From assembly GCA_900095095.1 (NCBI GenBank), contig FMBT01000634.1:1-32403 (forward strand): a stretch of 32,403 bases of DNA, in the 5' to 3' direction. The DNA comes from Fragilariopsis cylindrus CCMP1102 (Eukaryota > Bacillariophyta > Bacillariophyceae > Bacillariales > Bacillariaceae). The notes beneath the pieces were generated by a model, which worked only from the letters and a program-made list of their open reading frames with translations, ran no database searches and had not been told where the DNA came from. Every line of letters starts with the position of its first letter. Positions within the stretch are counted from its first letter, which is position 1. Made by a program: the position numbers and the translations under genes. Positions 31,580-32,403 of this stretch are shown piece by piece.

Positions 31580-32268
31580 TGATAAAATACGGACCAGTCA
31601 GAATCACTTTTGAAAAGTACGCTTTTCACAAGTGAATACTTTTGAAAAGTACGCTTTTCACAAGTGAATACTTTTGAAAAGTACGCTTTTCACAAGTGAA
31701 TACTTTTGAAAAGTACGCTTTTCACAAGTGAATACTTTTGAAAAGTACGCTTTTTACAAGTGAATGTTACAGAGCAAACGTGAGTCGTATTGGTCGAATG
31801 AGACGAGATATATAATATTTGTAAGTATAGGGTTAAGGTTAGGAACCCAAAGAGAACACAAAGAACACAAAGAACACAGAGAACACATAGAGAACAGAAA
31901 GTTCCGATACGGTAGAGGTACCAAATTGGATCCAAAATAACTGAACAAGTGAAAGGAGCGCTAACAGTATTTATAAGAGATAGTATTCACCCAGCAACAG
32001 CAAGCTCCTTGATGTATCAGTTGTTCCCATACGTAACAAGAAACTAATTAGTAAAGAATATATATACGGAAATAATAAGTCAGTAGTCTATGAACGATTA
32101 GTGTGTACACCCTATAGGCTATTACGGAAGTAGGTCATCTTCGGAAGAGGATTAGGGTTCCAGTCTATTCCTCCTTTAGTATCTTCTATTAGTAATTCGC
32201 ATAGATATTTCGAACTGATCCCCTCATCTAAAAGTATACCTTTCGCCAGGACTGCAAAAGATTTATCA
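31580..32268 (+). repeat. 3' long terminal repeat (689 bp)
   Basis: It matches the 5' LTR over its whole length. It has five rather than six 32-nt units (31606-31765), lacks a 3-bp CTA near 32083, and differs at AATCGTGCG versus AAACGTGAG and at CTGCGAAAG versus CTGCAAAAG. It ends TTTATCA and is followed by an (AC)n run. Confidence 0.95.
31606..31765 (+). repeat. Five tandem 32-nt units in the 3' LTR
   Basis: Same unit as at 24017-24208. The first four read CTTTTCAC and the last CTTTTTAC. The CTTCTCAC variant of the 5' LTR is absent here. Confidence 0.95.
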
Positions 32269-32403
32269 AAACACACACACACACACCCATTCGAATAATT
32301 AAACTGACTTGGAAGTTCATCAATATAACAATATTTCATTGATTTGACTTGTATTTCTCCTCTCTTAAGTATGACTCTGGGGCATAGGACATCAAAAAAT
32401 AAA
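32269..32403. other. Right flank of the retrotransposon
   Basis: It opens with an (AC)n microsatellite (about 32270-32286) and continues as AT-rich DNA to the window end. No gene is visible. Confidence 0.5.

Larger units (their letters stand above)
23991..32268 (+). mobile_element. Ty1/copia-type LTR retrotransposon, diatom-like, coding region broken
   Basis: The 8278-bp element is bounded by LTRs with the inverted ends TGATAAA and TTTATCA. The internal order is leader, gag, protease, integrase, reverse transcriptase, RNase H and polypurine tract. Integrase before reverse transcriptase defines the copia class. The LTRs differ by three substitutions outside the repeat array, a 3-bp indel, one 32-bp unit and a few unit variants, so the insertion or last gene conversion is recent. 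Gag contains several frame changes and stops, and pol one frame change, so this copy is unlikely to make all its own proteins. Flanks (AGGTGCT left, AAACACA right) show no 5-bp target-site duplication. Confidence 0.93.

Overview
This is a nuclear genomic window from a eukaryote, most likely a diatom or another stramenopile. The reasons are AT-rich DNA, short GTAAGT-type introns, proteins full of Asp, Asn, Ser and Thr tracts, and a Ty1/copia retrotransposon whose protease and integrase resemble diatom copia elements. No species can be named. I saw no tRNA, rRNA or CRISPR array.

Layout, left to right. (1) 3-1522 (+): 3' part of an acidic, Ser-rich gene of unknown function, which reads through only if three short introns are inferred. 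(2) 2138-6277 (+): a four-exon gene for a predicted type I membrane protein, with a glucose/sorbosone-dehydrogenase-like ectodomain, a PKD domain, a Cys-rich knot, one transmembrane helix and a roughly 300-residue tail. (3) 6898-7853 (+): a TLC-domain multi-pass membrane protein interrupted by one -1 frame change at an A run. (4) 8151-16304 (-): an intronless 2717-residue protein built from a roughly 20-residue charged Leu-rich repeat, with a recent in-frame tandem duplication of about 0.53 kb. (5) 16768-18045 (-) and (6) 18579-19892 (+): two different Fe(II)/2-oxoglutarate oxygenases transcribed head to head from a 533-bp gap, one apparently secretory (HxD...H, prolyl-hydroxylase-like) and one of JmjC/cupin-8 type with a probable mitochondrial leader. 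(7) 20698-22035 (+): a two-exon thioredoxin-like protein with a CQAC active site. (8) 22036-23990: about 2 kb with no gene seen. (9) 23991-32268 (+): a complete-length copia element with 724- and 689-bp LTRs. Its gag is badly frameshifted and its pol has one frame break, yet the LTRs are nearly identical and no target-site duplication is visible.

The host genes show no operon or pathway link, except that the divergent pair share a catalytic chemistry. The item most likely to be undescribed is the giant repeat protein, with its repeat family and its duplicated KRGWGLGLF motif. The next most interesting are the frame change in the TLC gene and the conflict between young-looking LTRs and decayed coding in the retrotransposon.
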